This document shows, in pieces, positions 1-8,788 of a stretch of 64,000 nucleotides of DNA. Position numbers and translations under genes: made by a program. The DNA is from Rhizobiales bacterium SYSU XM002 (GTDB taxonomy: Bacteria; Pseudomonadota; Alphaproteobacteria; Rhizobiales; Beijerinckiaceae). The notes below the pieces were generated by a model. The model worked only from the letters and a program-made list of their open reading frames with translations, was not told the origin of the DNA and did no database searches. The stretch's first letter is position 1. Each line of letters starts with the position of its first letter. Location of the stretch: assembly GCA_009846685.1 (NCBI GenBank), contig VWVY01000006.1, positions 181,208 through 245,207 on the forward strand, read 5' to 3'.

Positions 1-2
1 GT

Positions 3-527
3 AATTATACCGTGTTCCGTGGCGAGGATGGCGAGCCGGGCGGCATCAACCTTCTGGATTACGGCTGCATTCGCATTTTCCCGCCGCACTTTGTTGCGGG
101 CGTCGTCGATCTCTATCGCGGGCTTCAGCAAGGAGACGAGGCCCGCACCATTCATGCCTATGAAACATGGGGTTTCCGGAACCTCTCGCGCGAACTTGTC
201 GACATTCTCAACATCTGGGCGCGCTTCATCTATGGCCCGCTGCTCGATGATCGGGTGCGCACCATCGCCGACGGGATTTCGCCGGGACAGTATGGTCGCG
301 CCGAGGCGGCGCGGGTCCATCGCGCCCTCAAGGAAAAGGGACCAGTCACCATTCCGCGCGAATTCGTGTTCATGGACCGCGCAGCCATCGGCCTTGGCGG
401 CGTCTTCCTGCACCTTTCGGCGGAGTTGAATTTTTTCGCGCTGTTCAATGCCGAGATCGAGCGCTTCTCAGCGGAAAAAATCGCGAAAAGCCAGCGCAAC
501 GCCCTCGAAATCGCGGGCCTTGCATAA
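3..527 (+). CDS. ABC1/AarF-family atypical kinase, C-terminal part (truncated by window start)
   Basis: Only the last 174 or so codons are present; the reading frame is open to the window edge, so the true start lies upstream. The first visible residues (NYTVFRGEDG) followed by LLDYGCIR fit the end of the family's HADPHPGN segment and its DFG-like metal-binding motif, the signature of ABC1/ADCK/UbiB atypical kinases. The remainder is an alpha-helical C-terminal domain. Some members support ubiquinone biosynthesis or lipid metabolism; which applies here cannot be told from a fragment. Family assignment is fairly sure, specific role is not. Confidence 0.72.
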   Translation, partial: NYTVFRGEDGEPGGINLLDYGCIRIFPPHFVAGVVDLYRGLQQGDEARTIHAYETWGFRNLSRELVDILNIWARFIYGPLLDDRVRTIADGISPGQYGRAEAARVHRALKEKGPVTIPREFVFMDRAAIGLGGVFLHLSAELNFFALFNAEIERFSAEKIAKSQRNALEIAGLA

Positions 528-613
528 GGCATATGCTTATATTGCATAGCGGCGCGCAATCCGGCGTCGAAGCATGCGCGCCCGAGCAATTGCGCGATGC
601 GCGCCTTTCCGCT

Positions 614-633
614 AGACCCAAAAAAACGGGTCT
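614..633 (+). other. small hairpin in the oxidase subunit IV leader
   Basis: AGACCC (614-619) pairs with GGGTCT (628-633) around an A-rich loop, 25 bases before the subunit IV start codon and just upstream of its purine-rich ribosome binding site. It could be a weak terminator for the ABC1 gene or a leader structure; it has no clear T-tract. Confidence 0.25.
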
Positions 634-657
634 GGAAGCTGCTACTAAGAGGAAAAA

Positions 658-870
658 ATGGCCAGCGAATCTCACCATCACGATGTTCCTGCGATGGATT
701 ATGCCGAGCACGACAAGACCTTTGGCCTGTTCGCGACGCTCATCAAGTGGGGCACTGTCCTCTCGCTGACCATCACGATCCTGGCCGGCACTTTCACCGG
801 CACGATTCCCTGGCTCTTTGGCCTCGCCGTGATCGTCGCGCTCACCGCGATCACCGCCAAGTTCTTCTGA
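658..870 (+). CDS. aa3-type cytochrome c oxidase subunit IV
   Basis: A 70-residue protein with a hydrophilic, His-rich N-terminus (about 1-20) and two hydrophobic stretches (about 24-45 and 49-68), matching the small bacterial aa3-type cytochrome c oxidase subunit IV family (COX4_pro_2). In that family the protein is an accessory inner-membrane subunit of the terminal oxidase. AAGAGGAAAA directly before the ATG is a good ribosome binding site. It sits immediately upstream of the pnt genes, a placement common in Alphaproteobacteria, while the catalytic oxidase subunits are not in this window. Confidence 0.8.
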   Translation: MASESHHHDVPAMDYAEHDKTFGLFATLIKWGTVLSLTITILAGTFTGTIPWLFGLAVIVALTAITAKFF

Positions 871-892
871 AGAACGACCGAACAAGGAAACC

Positions 893-936
893 GCCCGGAC
901 CAGCCTGATCTCTTCGCGCTGGTCCGCCGGGCTTTA
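893..936 (+). terminator. hairpin between subunit IV and pntAA
   Basis: GGACCAGC (897-904) pairs perfectly with GCTGGTCC (918-925), and the flanking GCCC and GGGC extend the stem with a bulge. A short TTTA follows. It could terminate the subunit IV transcript or only attenuate readthrough into pntAA. Confidence 0.4.
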
Positions 937-975
937 CCTGCCGATCTGGCGGGAGATCAGTGAACGGGGGCCGGC

Positions 976-2112
976 ATGCGTATTGCTGTTCTGGACGAGA
1001 CCAAAAACGGGGAACCGCGCGTCGCGGCGACGCCGGAAACCATCAAGAAGCTGATGGCGCTCGGCGCGGAATTCGCGATCGAGAAGGGCGCCGGCTCGGG
1101 CGCTTCGATCGCCGATGCTGATTTCGAGGCCGCCGGTGCGAAAATCGCCAAGAATGCGGCGGACGCACTGAAGGATGCCGATATCGTCCTCGGCGTGCGT
1201 CGCCCCAAGGGCGAGTTGGCCGCCAAGATGAAGAAGGGCGCGCTCGTCCTCTCGATCATGGATCCTTACGGCAATGCCGAAGCGCTGCAGCCCTTCGCCG
1301 ATCAGGGTGTCGCCACCTTCGCGATGGAACTGATGCCGCGCATCACCCGCGCGCAGGTGATGGACGTGCTCTCGTCCCAGGCAAACCTCGCCGGTTACCG
1401 CGCCGTGCTGGACGCTGCGGAAGTCTATGGCCGCGCCTTCCCGATGATGATGACCGCCGCCGGCACCGTGCCCGCCGCCAAGGTCTTCATCATGGGTGCA
1501 GGCGTTGCCGGCCTTCAGGCGATCGCGACTGCGCGCCGCCTCGGTGCCGTCGTCACTGCGACGGACGTCCGCCCCGCCGCGAAAGAGCAGGTCGCTTCTC
1601 TTGGCGCAAAGTTCGTCGCGATCGAGGACGAGGAGTTCAAGCAGGCCGAGACCGCCGCCGGCTACGCCAAGCCGATGTCGCCGGAATATCAGGCGAAGCA
1701 GGCCGCGCTCGTCGCCGAGCATATCGCCAAGCAGGACATTGTCATCACCACGGCGCTCATTCCGGGTCGCCCGGCGCCAAAGCTCGTCTCCAAGGCGATG
1801 GTCGAATCGATGCGCATGGGCTCGATCATCGTCGATCTTGCGGTCGAGCGCGGTGGCAACTGCGAACTCTCGCAGGCCGACAAGATCGTCGATCACAAGG
1901 GCGTCAAGATCATTGCCTGGTCGAATACGGCGGGCCGCCTCGCGCCGACTGCCTCGGCGCTCTACGCGAAGAACCTCTTCGCCTTCCTCGAAACCATGAT
2001 CGACAAGGGCGAGAAGAAAATCGCCGTCAACTGGGACGACGAACTCGTCAAGGCCACCTGCCTGACGAAGGACGGTGCGCTCGTCCATCCGATCTTCGCT
2101 CCCAAATCCTGA
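976..2112 (+). CDS. pntAA: NAD(P) transhydrogenase subunit alpha part 1 (NAD-binding, soluble)
   Basis: 378 residues covering the alanine dehydrogenase/PNT N-terminal domain (about 4-137) and NAD-binding domain (about 145-370), with the Rossmann loop [14 protein letters not shown] near residue 174. This is domain I of the proton-translocating transhydrogenase, which uses the proton gradient to transfer hydride from NADH to NADP+. No membrane segments are present, as expected where the alpha chain is split into PntAA and PntAB. It leads pntAB and pntB on the same strand with short spacing (28 and 4 bases), consistent with one operon. The end matches full-length relatives. Confidence 0.96.
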   Translation: MRIAVLDETKNGEPRVAATPETIKKLMALGAEFAIEKGAGSGASIADADFEAAGAKIAKNAADALKDADIVLGVRRPKGELAAKMKKGALVLSIMDPYGNAEALQPFADQGVATFAMELMPRITRAQVMDVLSSQANLAGYRAVLDAAEVYGRAFPMMMTAAGTVPAAKVFIMGAGVAGLQAIATARRLGAVVTATDVRPAAKEQVASLGAKFVAIEDEEFKQAETAAGYAKPMSPEYQAKQAALVAEHIAKQDIVITTALIPGRPAPKLVSKAMVESMRMGSIIVDLAVERGGNCELSQADKIVDHKGVKIIAWSNTAGRLAPTASALYAKNLFAFLETMIDKGEKKIAVNWDDELVKATCLTKDGALVHPIFAPKS

Positions 2113-2140
2113 CCTGCGCTGGACCGCTGGAGGAAACCCG

Positions 2141-2587
2141 ATGGCCAACACCCCCCAACAGCTTCTCGATCAGGCGAAGGCAGCGCAGGCCGCTGCTGAT
2201 GCCGCGCTCGCCAAGGCGCAGGCTGCGTTGAACGCCGCCGAACACCTGGCGGATGCCGGTGGCGCCGCCGCTGCCGCCGCAACCGGTGGCATGGTCGATC
2301 CCACGATCTTCCGTTTCGCGATCTTCGTGATGGCGATCTTCGTCGGCTACTACGTGGTGTGGTCGGTGACCCCGGCGCTGCATACGCCGCTGATGTCGGT
2401 CACCAACGCGATTTCATCGGTCATCGTTGTCGGTGCGCTTCTCGCAGTCGGCGTACCGCTGATGTCGGAGGGCACTGGCTGGGCGCGCGGTTTCGGCTTC
2501 CTCGGCCTCGTGCTCGCCTCCGTGAACATCTTCGGCGGCTTCCTCGTGACCCAGCGCATGCTCGCCATGTACAAGAAGAAGGGCTGA
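2141..2587 (+). CDS. pntAB: NAD(P) transhydrogenase subunit alpha part 2 (membrane)
   Basis: The ATG at 2141 is chosen because a clear GGAGG precedes it; it gives 148 residues, although the frame is open further upstream. The N-terminus (about 1-45) is Ala/Gln-rich and probably helical or coiled. Three to four hydrophobic segments follow (about 52-75, 82-105, 112-135), the part of membrane domain II contributed by the alpha chain. It works with PntB to form the proton channel. The separate PntAB chain is the arrangement known from Rhodospirillum and other Alphaproteobacteria. It ends four bases before pntB. Confidence 0.92.
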   Translation: MANTPQQLLDQAKAAQAAADAALAKAQAALNAAEHLADAGGAAAAAATGGMVDPTIFRFAIFVMAIFVGYYVVWSVTPALHTPLMSVTNAISSVIVVGALLAVGVPLMSEGTGWARGFGFLGLVLASVNIFGGFLVTQRMLAMYKKKG

Positions 2588-2591
2588 GCCG

Positions 2592-3995
2592 ATGAACGCC
2601 AACCTCGCGAACCTTCTCTATCTCGTCTCGGGCGTGCTGTTCATTCTCGCGCTGCGCGGCCTTTCGCATCCCTCGACCTCGCGCCAGGGCAACATGTTCG
2701 GCATGGTCGGCATGGGTATCGCCGGCGTGACTACATTGCTGCTTTCGCCACCCGCCGGTTTTTCGGGCTGGGGCCTTGCCATCCTTGGTCTCGGCATCGG
2801 TGGCGGCATCGGCGCCTACATGGCGAAAAAGGTCGAGATGACCAAGATGCCGCAGCTCGTGGCGTTCTTCCACGCGCTCGTCGGCCTTTCTGCGGTGTTC
2901 GTCGCCGCCGCCGCGCTCTACGCGCCGCAGGCCTTCGGCATCGCGATCGCCGGCAAGATCAAGGGCGGCTCGCTGTTCGAGATGGCGCTCGGCGTCGCGA
3001 TCGGCGCGATCACGTTCACCGGTTCGGTCATCGCCTTCCTCAAGCTCGATGGGCGCATGAGCGGCAAGCCGATCATGCTGCCCCAGCGCCATGCCATCAA
3101 CATCGCGCTCGGCGTGTTGCTGGTGGTGCTGATCGGCATCTTCATCGGCACCCAGAGCCAGGTCGTATTCTGGATGATCACACTCGTCGCGCTGGCGCTC
3201 GGCGTGCTGCTGATCATCCCGATCGGCGGCGCGGATATGCCGGTCGTCGTCTCGATGCTCAACTCCTATTCGGGTTGGGCAGCGGCGGGCATCGGCTTCA
3301 CGCTCGGCAACCTCGCGCTTATCATCACTGGCGCCCTCGTGGGCTCCTCGGGCGCGATCCTCTCCTACATCATGTGCAAGGGCATGAACCGCTCGTTCTT
3401 CTCGGTCATCCTCGGCGGCTTCGGCGGCGATACCGCCGCGGCGGCGGGCGGCGAGAAGGAAAACCGCCCGGTCAAGCAGGGCTCGGCGGATGACGCGGCC
3501 TTCATCATGAAGAACGCCTCCAAGGTCATCATCGTGCCGGGCTACGGCATGGCGCAGGCGCAGGCGCAGCACGCGCTGCGTGAGATGGCCGATACGCTCA
3601 AGAAGGAAGGCGTCGAGGTCAAATATGCGATCCACCCGGTCGCGGGCCGCATGCCGGGTCATATGAACGTGCTGCTCGCCGAGGCCAATGTGCCTTACGA
3701 TGAGGTGTTCGAGCTTGAGGACATCAACAACGAGTTCGCGCAGGCCGATGTCGCCTTCGTCATCGGTGCGAACGACGTCACCAACCCCGCCGCCAAGACC
3801 GATCCGCAGTCGCCGATCTTCGGCATGCCGATCCTCGATGTCGAGAAAGCCAAGACCGTTCTGTTTATCAAGCGCGGTATGGGTTCGGGCTACGCGGGCG
3901 TCGAGAACGAGCTGTTCTTCATGGACAACACCATGATGCTGTTCGGCGACGCGAAGAAGATGACCGAGGAAATCGTCAAGGGCCTCGCGCACTGA
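2592..3995 (+). CDS. pntB: NAD(P) transhydrogenase subunit beta
   Basis: 467 residues: about 260 residues of multi-span membrane domain II, then a hinge and the soluble NADP(H)-binding domain III. The conserved GYGMAQAQAQHALREM segment (about 317-333) and the HPVAGRMPGHMNVLLAEA stretch form the NADP site characteristic of PntB. Full length for the family. It completes the complex encoded with pntAA and pntAB and should supply NADPH for biosynthesis. A long hairpin follows the stop codon and probably ends the operon. Confidence 0.96.
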   Translation: MNANLANLLYLVSGVLFILALRGLSHPSTSRQGNMFGMVGMGIAGVTTLLLSPPAGFSGWGLAILGLGIGGGIGAYMAKKVEMTKMPQLVAFFHALVGLSAVFVAAAALYAPQAFGIAIAGKIKGGSLFEMALGVAIGAITFTGSVIAFLKLDGRMSGKPIMLPQRHAINIALGVLLVVLIGIFIGTQSQVVFWMITLVALALGVLLIIPIGGADMPVVVSMLNSYSGWAAAGIGFTLGNLALIITGALVGSSGAILSYIMCKGMNRSFFSVILGGFGGDTAAAAGGEKENRPVKQGSADDAAFIMKNASKVIIVPGYGMAQAQAQHALREMADTLKKEGVEVKYAIHPVAGRMPGHMNVLLAEANVPYDEVFELEDINNEFAQADVAFVIGANDVTNPAAKTDPQSPIFGMPILDVEKAKTVLFIKRGMGSGYAGVENELFFMDNTMMLFGDAKKMTEEIVKGLAH

Positions 3996-4021
3996 CATTT
4001 CCGGCGTCGGCACTAGATTGA

Positions 4022-4057
4022 GAGGGGCGTCAATCATGCATATGATTGGCGCCCCTC
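4022..4057 (+). terminator. 16-bp hairpin downstream of pntB
   Basis: The arms 4022-4037 and 4042-4057 are inverted repeats with a single G-T mismatch and a four-base loop (GCAT). No run of T follows on the plus strand, so termination would be through the strong stem alone, or the element may serve RNA stability. Confidence 0.55.
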
Positions 4058-4073
4058 GCATTTCGGAGGCCCG

Positions 4074-4910
4074 ATGAACCTGCCGCTCCCACGAGCCTTG
4101 CGGATTGTCCGCTGGCCGCTTGCCCTCGCGGCGGTTCTCTACCTGTCGGCGGCGACCTACATGGCCGTCAACCAGCGCGCTTTCCTCTATCGGGTCGCAC
4201 CGGTATGGATCGAACCCGAGGGTCAGAATATTCCTCGCGCCGAAGCCTATGCCCTGACGATGTCCGATGGTGTGACGCTTCGTGGCTGGCGCGTTCCGGC
4301 AACCGGCCCGGAAGCCATCACCTTCCTCTATTTTCACGGCAACGCGAACGGGCTCGATCGTCGGGCAGGACGCTTCCGGCTGATGACCGCTGATGGCTCG
4401 GGCCTCGTCGCCCTCTCCTATCGCGGCTATGGCGGCTCGGGCGGCACCCCGACGGAGACGTCGCTTTTGTCCGACGCGACAGCAATCTATGCCGAGTTGA
4501 AAAAGACCGTGCCGGAAAGCCGGATCGTAATCTTCGGTGAATCGCTTGGCTCCGGCGTCGCGCTCGATCTCGCGCAGCGGGTTCAGGCAAAGGCAGTCAT
4601 TCTCGACAGTCCCTACTTCTCCGTGCTCGCGCGCGGGCAGGAGAGCTATCCCTGGTTGCCGGTGTCGCTGCTGCTGGTCGACCAGTTCCGCTCCGATCTC
4701 AAGATCGGCACGGTTTCATCGCCCGTCTTCATCATGCACGGGACGGCGGACCGCACGATTCCGTACACGGATTCGGAAAAGCTGGCCGCACTCGGCAGGC
4801 CCGGAAACGTCACCCGTAAAATCTATCCGGGCGAGCCGCACGTCGTGCCGTATGACAAGGGACCGAATGTCGATATCCCGGCCTTCCTCGGCCGGATTGC
4901 ACGGCAATAG
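4074..4910 (+). CDS. alpha/beta hydrolase, membrane-anchored, ABHD12/13-like
   Basis: 278 residues. A single hydrophobic segment at about 13-33 suggests an N-terminal anchor with the catalytic domain on the periplasmic side. The fold is recognised from the oxyanion-region motif FHGNANG, then YRGYGGSGGTP, the nucleophile elbow GESLGSG (Ser157), the acid region HGTADRTIP and the His region EPHVVP, all in the usual order. This matches the serine hydrolases related to eukaryotic ABHD12/13 and bacterial BEM46-like proteins. The substrate is unknown. It converges with the TPR lipoprotein gene, the stop codons being about ten bases apart. Confidence 0.8.
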   Translation: MNLPLPRALRIVRWPLALAAVLYLSAATYMAVNQRAFLYRVAPVWIEPEGQNIPRAEAYALTMSDGVTLRGWRVPATGPEAITFLYFHGNANGLDRRAGRFRLMTADGSGLVALSYRGYGGSGGTPTETSLLSDATAIYAELKKTVPESRIVIFGESLGSGVALDLAQRVQAKAVILDSPYFSVLARGQESYPWLPVSLLLVDQFRSDLKIGTVSSPVFIMHGTADRTIPYTDSEKLAALGRPGNVTRKIYPGEPHVVPYDKGPNVDIPAFLGRIARQ

Positions 4911-4920
4911 CCGGCGGCCG

Positions 4921-5769
4921 TCAGAACAACCCGCCGCCGCGCGTGCCGGAAAGACCTTGCTTGGCGATCCTGTTCGAGCCGTCGATCACCAGCGCACGCT
5001 GGAAGCTCTCCTGCGCCTCGGTCTTCTTGCCGGCGCGATCAAGCGCGATGCCACGCAGCGCCCAAGTGTCCGCGTTCTTGTTGTCGACATTGAGCGCGGC
5101 ATTGAAGTCCTCAAGCGCAGCATCGTATTTGCCGACCGCGATCAGGCTCTGGCCGCGCGCCTGATAGGGCGGTGCGACGTAGGGATTGCGATCGATCGCC
5201 GCATCGAAATCGCCGATGGCGAGCGGATGCTGGCCCTGCGCCTGATAGACGAGACCACGCCCGTGATAGGCTTCGGCGCCCGCAGGATTGAGCTGCACGA
5301 CGCGCCCAAGATCGGCGATCGCCTCAGCGAGATTGCCTTGGGCACGGTAGAGGTTGCCACGACCGAGATAGGCCGGATGATAATTCGCATCGGCCGTGAT
5401 GGCGCGGTTGAAATCCGCCAGCGCCGCGTCGTTCCGGCCGATCTGCCGGAAGGCCAGCGCGCGATTGTTGTAGGCCGCCGCGTAGTTTGAATTGAGCTGG
5501 ACGGCCTTGTTGAAATCCGCAATCGCGTCCTGAAACTTCCCCGCGCGCGCATAGGCAGCGCCACGTGTGTTGTAAGCTTGCGGATCATTCGGATTGGCGC
5601 GGATCACCTCTGAGAGCGAGGCAATATTGGTCGCCGCGGCCTGGCTGTTCGCCGCATCATCAACCTCGGCGATGCCGGTGGGATTGAGGCTGCTGACCGT
5701 CTCGCAGGCGGCAAGCGCTCCGGCCAACACCACGGCGAGAACAACGGGCTTCATGGAAGAAACACGCAT
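4921..5769 (-). CDS. TPR-repeat lipoprotein
   Basis: From the ATG at 5769 the product begins with two basic residues and a hydrophobic stretch ending in LAGALAAC, a typical lipobox, so a lipid-anchored envelope protein of 282 residues is predicted. About six tetratricopeptide repeats follow, each with the A-x-x-x-x-R-G-x-A-x-x-x-x-G pattern (for example NTRGAAYARAGKFQDAI). TPR lipoproteins scaffold envelope protein assemblies; the partner here is unknown. The frame stays open to 5880 with another ATG at 5814, but starting there would give an unusually long n-region before the lipobox. Family sure, start moderately sure. Confidence 0.8.
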   Translation of the reverse strand: MRVSSMKPVVLAVVLAGALAACETVSSLNPTGIAEVDDAANSQAAATNIASLSEVIRANPNDPQAYNTRGAAYARAGKFQDAIADFNKAVQLNSNYAAAYNNRALAFRQIGRNDAALADFNRAITADANYHPAYLGRGNLYRAQGNLAEAIADLGRVVQLNPAGAEAYHGRGLVYQAQGQHPLAIGDFDAAIDRNPYVAPPYQARGQSLIAVGKYDAALEDFNAALNVDNKNADTWALRGIALDRAGKKTEAQESFQRALVIDGSNRIAKQGLSGTRGGGLF

Positions 5770-5927
5770 CGAACCCATTCCAACGAACCGGCCATAACCC
5801 GAGACCCTGTTCATCCTGCGCCCCTCAATTCTCCGCCGCGACAGGCAGCCTACGCGAGACTTGCGGCAGGATTGTAGCATATCGGCTCACCGATACGACC
5901 CCGCCCGTGACTTCCATTTCAAGACAA

Positions 5928-5952
5928 AAAGCGCCCCGGGACAGGGCGCTTT
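5928..5952 (-). terminator. intrinsic terminator downstream of rpsU
   Basis: AAAGCGCCC (5928-5936) and GGGCGCTTT (5944-5952) form a 9-bp GC-rich stem. Read on the minus strand it ends in a T-run (5930-5926), the classical intrinsic terminator layout for rpsU. Confidence 0.75.
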
Positions 5953-6005
5953 CAAAGAAACCGGCGAACGAGCCGGAAACGACACGATCCCTGCGGATCG
6001 TTACG

Positions 6006-6233
6006 TTACTTCTTCTTCACCGGCATCGGCAGCACGCCCTCGCGCTGCAGGCGCTTGCGAGCAAGCTTGCGGGAGCGACGAACGGCTTCCGCCTTCTCGC
6101 GCGCCTTCTTCTCGGAGGGCTTCTCGTAATGGCCGCGCAGCTTCATTTCACGGAAAATGCCTTCACGCTGCATCTTCTTCTTGAGGGCGCGGAGGGCTTG
6201 ATCGACGTTGTTGTCGCGGACGAGAACCTGCAC
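6006..6233 (-). CDS. rpsU: 30S ribosomal protein S21
   Basis: 75 residues beginning [20 protein letters not shown] and ending in a lysine-rich tail, the expected size and pattern for bacterial bS21, which sits near the anti-Shine-Dalgarno region of 16S rRNA and takes part in initiation. It is monocistronic in appearance: a sigma-70-like promoter lies 88-116 bases upstream, and an intrinsic terminator follows. purK is on the same strand upstream, separated by 153 bases. Confidence 0.96.
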   Translation of the reverse strand: MQVLVRDNNVDQALRALKKKMQREGIFREMKLRGHYEKPSEKKAREKAEAVRRSRKLARKRLQREGVLPMPVKKK

Positions 6234-6320
6234 GTGTGCTCCGATTGATCGTTAAACGGATGATTTTCTGAATTCGGTTCGAAGGAACCTTGATCTGGTA
6301 AGGCCCTTCGGAAGTGCGCG

Positions 6321-6349
6321 CGTATAACAAAGAGAAGACGGCTTGTCCA
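6321..6349 (-). promoter_or_regulatory. sigma-70-type promoter for rpsU
   Basis: On the minus strand TGGACA (6349-6344) and TATACG (6326-6321) are separated by exactly 17 bases, a good housekeeping promoter match. Transcription would begin about 80 bases before the rpsU start codon; the leader holds a small hairpin at 6276-6289. Confidence 0.5.
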
Positions 6350-6386
6350 CCTGTCTCGCGCCTGCGTGGCGGAAATTCGTCCCTGG

Positions 6387-7460
6387 TCAACCGAGGATGC
6401 GGTTGACGTGCCCCATCTTCCGCCCGGCGCGGATCTCGGCCTTGCCGTAGAGATGGAGATGAGCCCGGCCATCCCCAAGGATCTCGCGCCAGCCGGCGGC
6501 ATCCTCGCCGATGAGGTTGATCATTTCGACCACACCGAGGCGCGCAGGATCGCCGAGCGGCCAGCCCGCAACCGCGCGGATATGCTGCTCGAACTGGCAG
6601 GTGAACGCACCATCCATCGTCCAATGGCCGGAATTATGGACGCGCGGCGCGATCTCGTTGACGATCACCTGCCCGCCTGCGGCATCGTCGATAAGGAAGA
6701 ACTCGACCGCGAAGGTGCCGACATAATCAAGCGCCTCGGCGATGCGCCGGGCAATGGAAACCGCCTCCGCCGCAGCCTTGGCACCGATCCTCGCAGGCAC
6801 CACAGAACGGTGAAGGATATGGCTGCGGTGCTCGTTCTCGGTAACGTCGAAAGCGGCGAACGCGCCATCGTGGCCGCGGGTCGCGATCACGGAAATCTCG
6901 CGATCGAAGCGCACGAAACTCTCGAGAATGCCGGTCCGACCGCCCAGAACCGCAAAGGCTTCCTCGACCTCGCCGGCTCTCGTGATTTTCGCCTGCCCCT
7001 TGCCGTCATAGCCCAGCCGGGTGGTCTTGAGCACAGCGGGGACGCCGAACACCCCGCCGACGAGATCACGGAGCGTCCGAAGGCTCGTGATCTCCTCGAA
7101 ATCCGCCGTCATCGCGCCGAGACGGCGGGCGAGACGCTTTTCCTCGAGCCGGTCCTGCGCGACCTCCAGCGCCTTCGAACCCGGCCGGACCGGTTTCAGG
7201 CCTTCCAGAAAACGCACAGTCTCGACCGGCACGTTCTCGAATTCATAGGTGATGGCATCGACGTCGCCGGCGAAGGCGGCAAGCGCCGCCTCGTCGCGAT
7301 AATCCGCGATGGTGGACGCTGCCGAAACCGTGAAGGCCGGGCTGTCGGCTTCCGGCGCGTAGATATGGCAATCGAGGCCCAGCCGCGCGGCGGCCAGCGC
7401 CAGCATCCGGCCGAGTTGACCGCCGCCGAGAATGCCGATCCTGTCACCCGGTTTCAGCAT
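6387..7460 (-). CDS. purK: 5-(carboxyamino)imidazole ribonucleotide synthase
   Basis: 357 residues from the ATG at 7460; the N-terminal GILGGGQLGRML loop and the ATP-grasp body are diagnostic for PurK. It uses ATP and bicarbonate to convert AIR into N5-CAIR, the substrate of the neighbouring PurE in de novo purine synthesis. The frame continues to 7541, and an ATG at 7481 lies inside the end of purE, so the two genes are close to overlapping and probably translationally coupled. The 7460 start fits the normal N-terminus of the family best. Confidence 0.94.
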   Translation of the reverse strand: MLKPGDRIGILGGGQLGRMLALAAARLGLDCHIYAPEADSPAFTVSAASTIADYRDEAALAAFAGDVDAITYEFENVPVETVRFLEGLKPVRPGSKALEVAQDRLEEKRLARRLGAMTADFEEITSLRTLRDLVGGVFGVPAVLKTTRLGYDGKGQAKITRAGEVEEAFAVLGGRTGILESFVRFDREISVIATRGHDGAFAAFDVTENEHRSHILHRSVVPARIGAKAAAEAVSIARRIAEALDYVGTFAVEFFLIDDAAGGQVIVNEIAPRVHNSGHWTMDGAFTCQFEQHIRAVAGWPLGDPARLGVVEMINLIGEDAAGWREILGDGRAHLHLYGKAEIRAGRKMGHVNRILG

Positions 7461-7470
7461 CGCGCGCCGT

Positions 7471-7959
7471 TCAGGCCTCATCCTTGGGAAATTCCGCAAC
7501 CGCTTCGGTCTGCCGGGCGCGCCAAGCCTCAAGGCGGGCACCGAGCGCCGGGTCGTTGAGTGCGAGAATCGCGGCCGCCATCAGCCCCGCATTCGTAGCG
7601 CCGGCCTTTCCGATCGCCAGCGTGCCGACGGGAATACCACCCGGCATCTGCACGATCGAGAGCAGCGAATCCTGCCCGGAGAGCGCCTTCGATTCAACGG
7701 GAACGCCCAGCACCGGCAGGCTCGTCATCGAGGCAGCCATGCCCGGCAGATGCGCAGCACCGCCAGCGCCGGCGATGATCACCTTGAACCCAGCCGCCTT
7801 CGCGCCCTTGGCGAAGTTGACGAGACGATCCGGGGTGCGATGGGCGGATACGATCCGCGCCTCAAAGGTGACATCGAGTGCCTTGAGGACATCGGCCGCG
7901 TGCCGCATCGTCGGCCAGTCGGATTGGCTGCCCATGATGATGGCGACGGAAGGCGGCAC
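7471..7959 (-). CDS. purE: N5-carboxyaminoimidazole ribonucleotide mutase
   Basis: 162 residues with the class I PurE signature [12 protein letters not shown] near the N-terminus, the SAHRTPDR loop and the GGAAHLPGM segment. It converts N5-CAIR to CAIR, the step after PurK. The start is GTG at 7959, supported by AGGAGG seven bases upstream on the minus strand. It is the first gene of a purE-purK operon; purA, another purine gene, is elsewhere in this window (54.7 kb). Confidence 0.95.
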   Translation of the reverse strand: MPPSVAIIMGSQSDWPTMRHAADVLKALDVTFEARIVSAHRTPDRLVNFAKGAKAAGFKVIIAGAGGAAHLPGMAASMTSLPVLGVPVESKALSGQDSLLSIVQMPGGIPVGTLAIGKAGATNAGLMAAAILALNDPALGARLEAWRARQTEAVAEFPKDEA

Positions 7960-8097
7960 GGCGGACCTCCTCGGCTGCGAAGCGGCAGGGCAAGCCCCTT
8001 TTTGAACCGCTTTCGACGGAAGGTCAGCGAGTTAGGCGAAGGGCGGCGCGAAGGCAAGCCGGAATTCGGCGTCCCGGCCGGATTTCCGCTGTCTTGC

Positions 8098-8316
8098 TCA
8101 GGCGATGATATCCGGCGTGATCCGGTCGAAGATCTCCGAGAGCCTGTCACGAAGCTGCAGCTTGCGCTTCTTGAGGCGCTGAACCTGCAACTGATCGAAG
8201 GAACCGAGTTGCTCAAGGGCCGCGATCGCAGCGTCGAGATCGCGATGTTCGATCTGAAGGCGGTGCAATTCGGCCTCCAGCACGCGCCGCTCTTCTTCGG
8301 TAACCTCGCCCCGCAT
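8098..8316 (-). CDS. YdcH family protein (DUF465)
   Basis: 72 residues from the ATG at 8316, which follows a GAGGG-type ribosome binding site; the frame is open to 8433 but the upstream part resembles no family. The sequence is a helical hairpin rich in charged residues (LEAELHRLQIEHRDLDAAI, then QLQRLKKRKLQLRDRL in near form) ending ITPDIIA, typical of alphaproteobacterial DUF465. Function is unknown. A second DUF465 gene is transcribed divergently from 8533, with a perfect CtrA box between them. Confidence 0.85.
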   Translation of the reverse strand: MRGEVTEEERRVLEAELHRLQIEHRDLDAAIAALEQLGSFDQLQVQRLKKRKLQLRDRLSEIFDRITPDIIA

Positions 8317-8405
8317 CTTGCCCTCGTCACAAGGTCGTCCCGAAACACCGGAAACATGGCCGGATCCCACGCCCGGAGACAGGGTCAAATCCAGCACGGC
8401 ACTCG

Positions 8406-8420
8406 TTAACCTGTCGTTAA
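8406..8420. promoter_or_regulatory. CtrA-type full binding site TTAA-N7-TTAA
   Basis: TTAA at 8406-8409 and TTAA at 8417-8420 are separated by exactly seven bases, the consensus of the CtrA cell-cycle regulator. It lies between the two divergent YdcH genes, 90 bases from one start and 113 from the other, so it could serve either or both. Confidence 0.6.
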
Positions 8421-8532
8421 CGCCGTTGTCCACAGCGAAGACCGCTCAAAAAAATGGGAAGATATTTCTCTTGAGCCGCCTCAGGGATGTGACACACTGA
8501 CCTGCCCGACACAAGGAACGGAGGTTTCTGAT

Positions 8533-8721
8533 ATGTCGATGACGGCACATATCGCCGAGCTGGAGCGCAAGCATCAGGCGCTCGATCGAAAAATCGCCGA
8601 CGAACTGGCACTTCCCGCGAAAGACAACGTCAAGATCGCGGCGCTCAAGAGACAGAAGCTCGTGATCAAGGACGAGATTTCCCGACTGAGATCCCAGCCG
8701 CCGAAACCATCTCTCCACTGA
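8533..8721 (+). CDS. YdcH family protein (DUF465), second copy
   Basis: 62 residues: a short N-terminal segment, then HIAELERKHQALDRKIADEL and IAALKRQKLVIKDEISRL, the two helices of the DUF465 hairpin. GGAACGGAGG upstream is a strong ribosome binding site. The product is paralogous to the divergent gene ending at 8098 but shares only the family pattern, not close identity. A strong terminator follows directly, so it is probably transcribed alone. Function unknown. Confidence 0.85.
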   Translation: MSMTAHIAELERKHQALDRKIADELALPAKDNVKIAALKRQKLVIKDEISRLRSQPPKPSLH

Positions 8722-8725
8722 CAGA

Positions 8726-8768
8726 AAACGCCGTCTTCCCAGAAAAGGAAAGACGGCGTTTCTGTTTT
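8726..8768 (+). terminator. intrinsic terminator after the second YdcH gene
   Basis: A perfect 12-bp stem (8726-8737 with 8750-8761) is followed by TCTGTTTT. A-rich sequence on the other side means it could also act on the minus strand for the repeat-protein gene that converges from 9259. Confidence 0.7.
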
Positions 8769-8788
8769 GAAGCTGCGTCAGACCAGCG

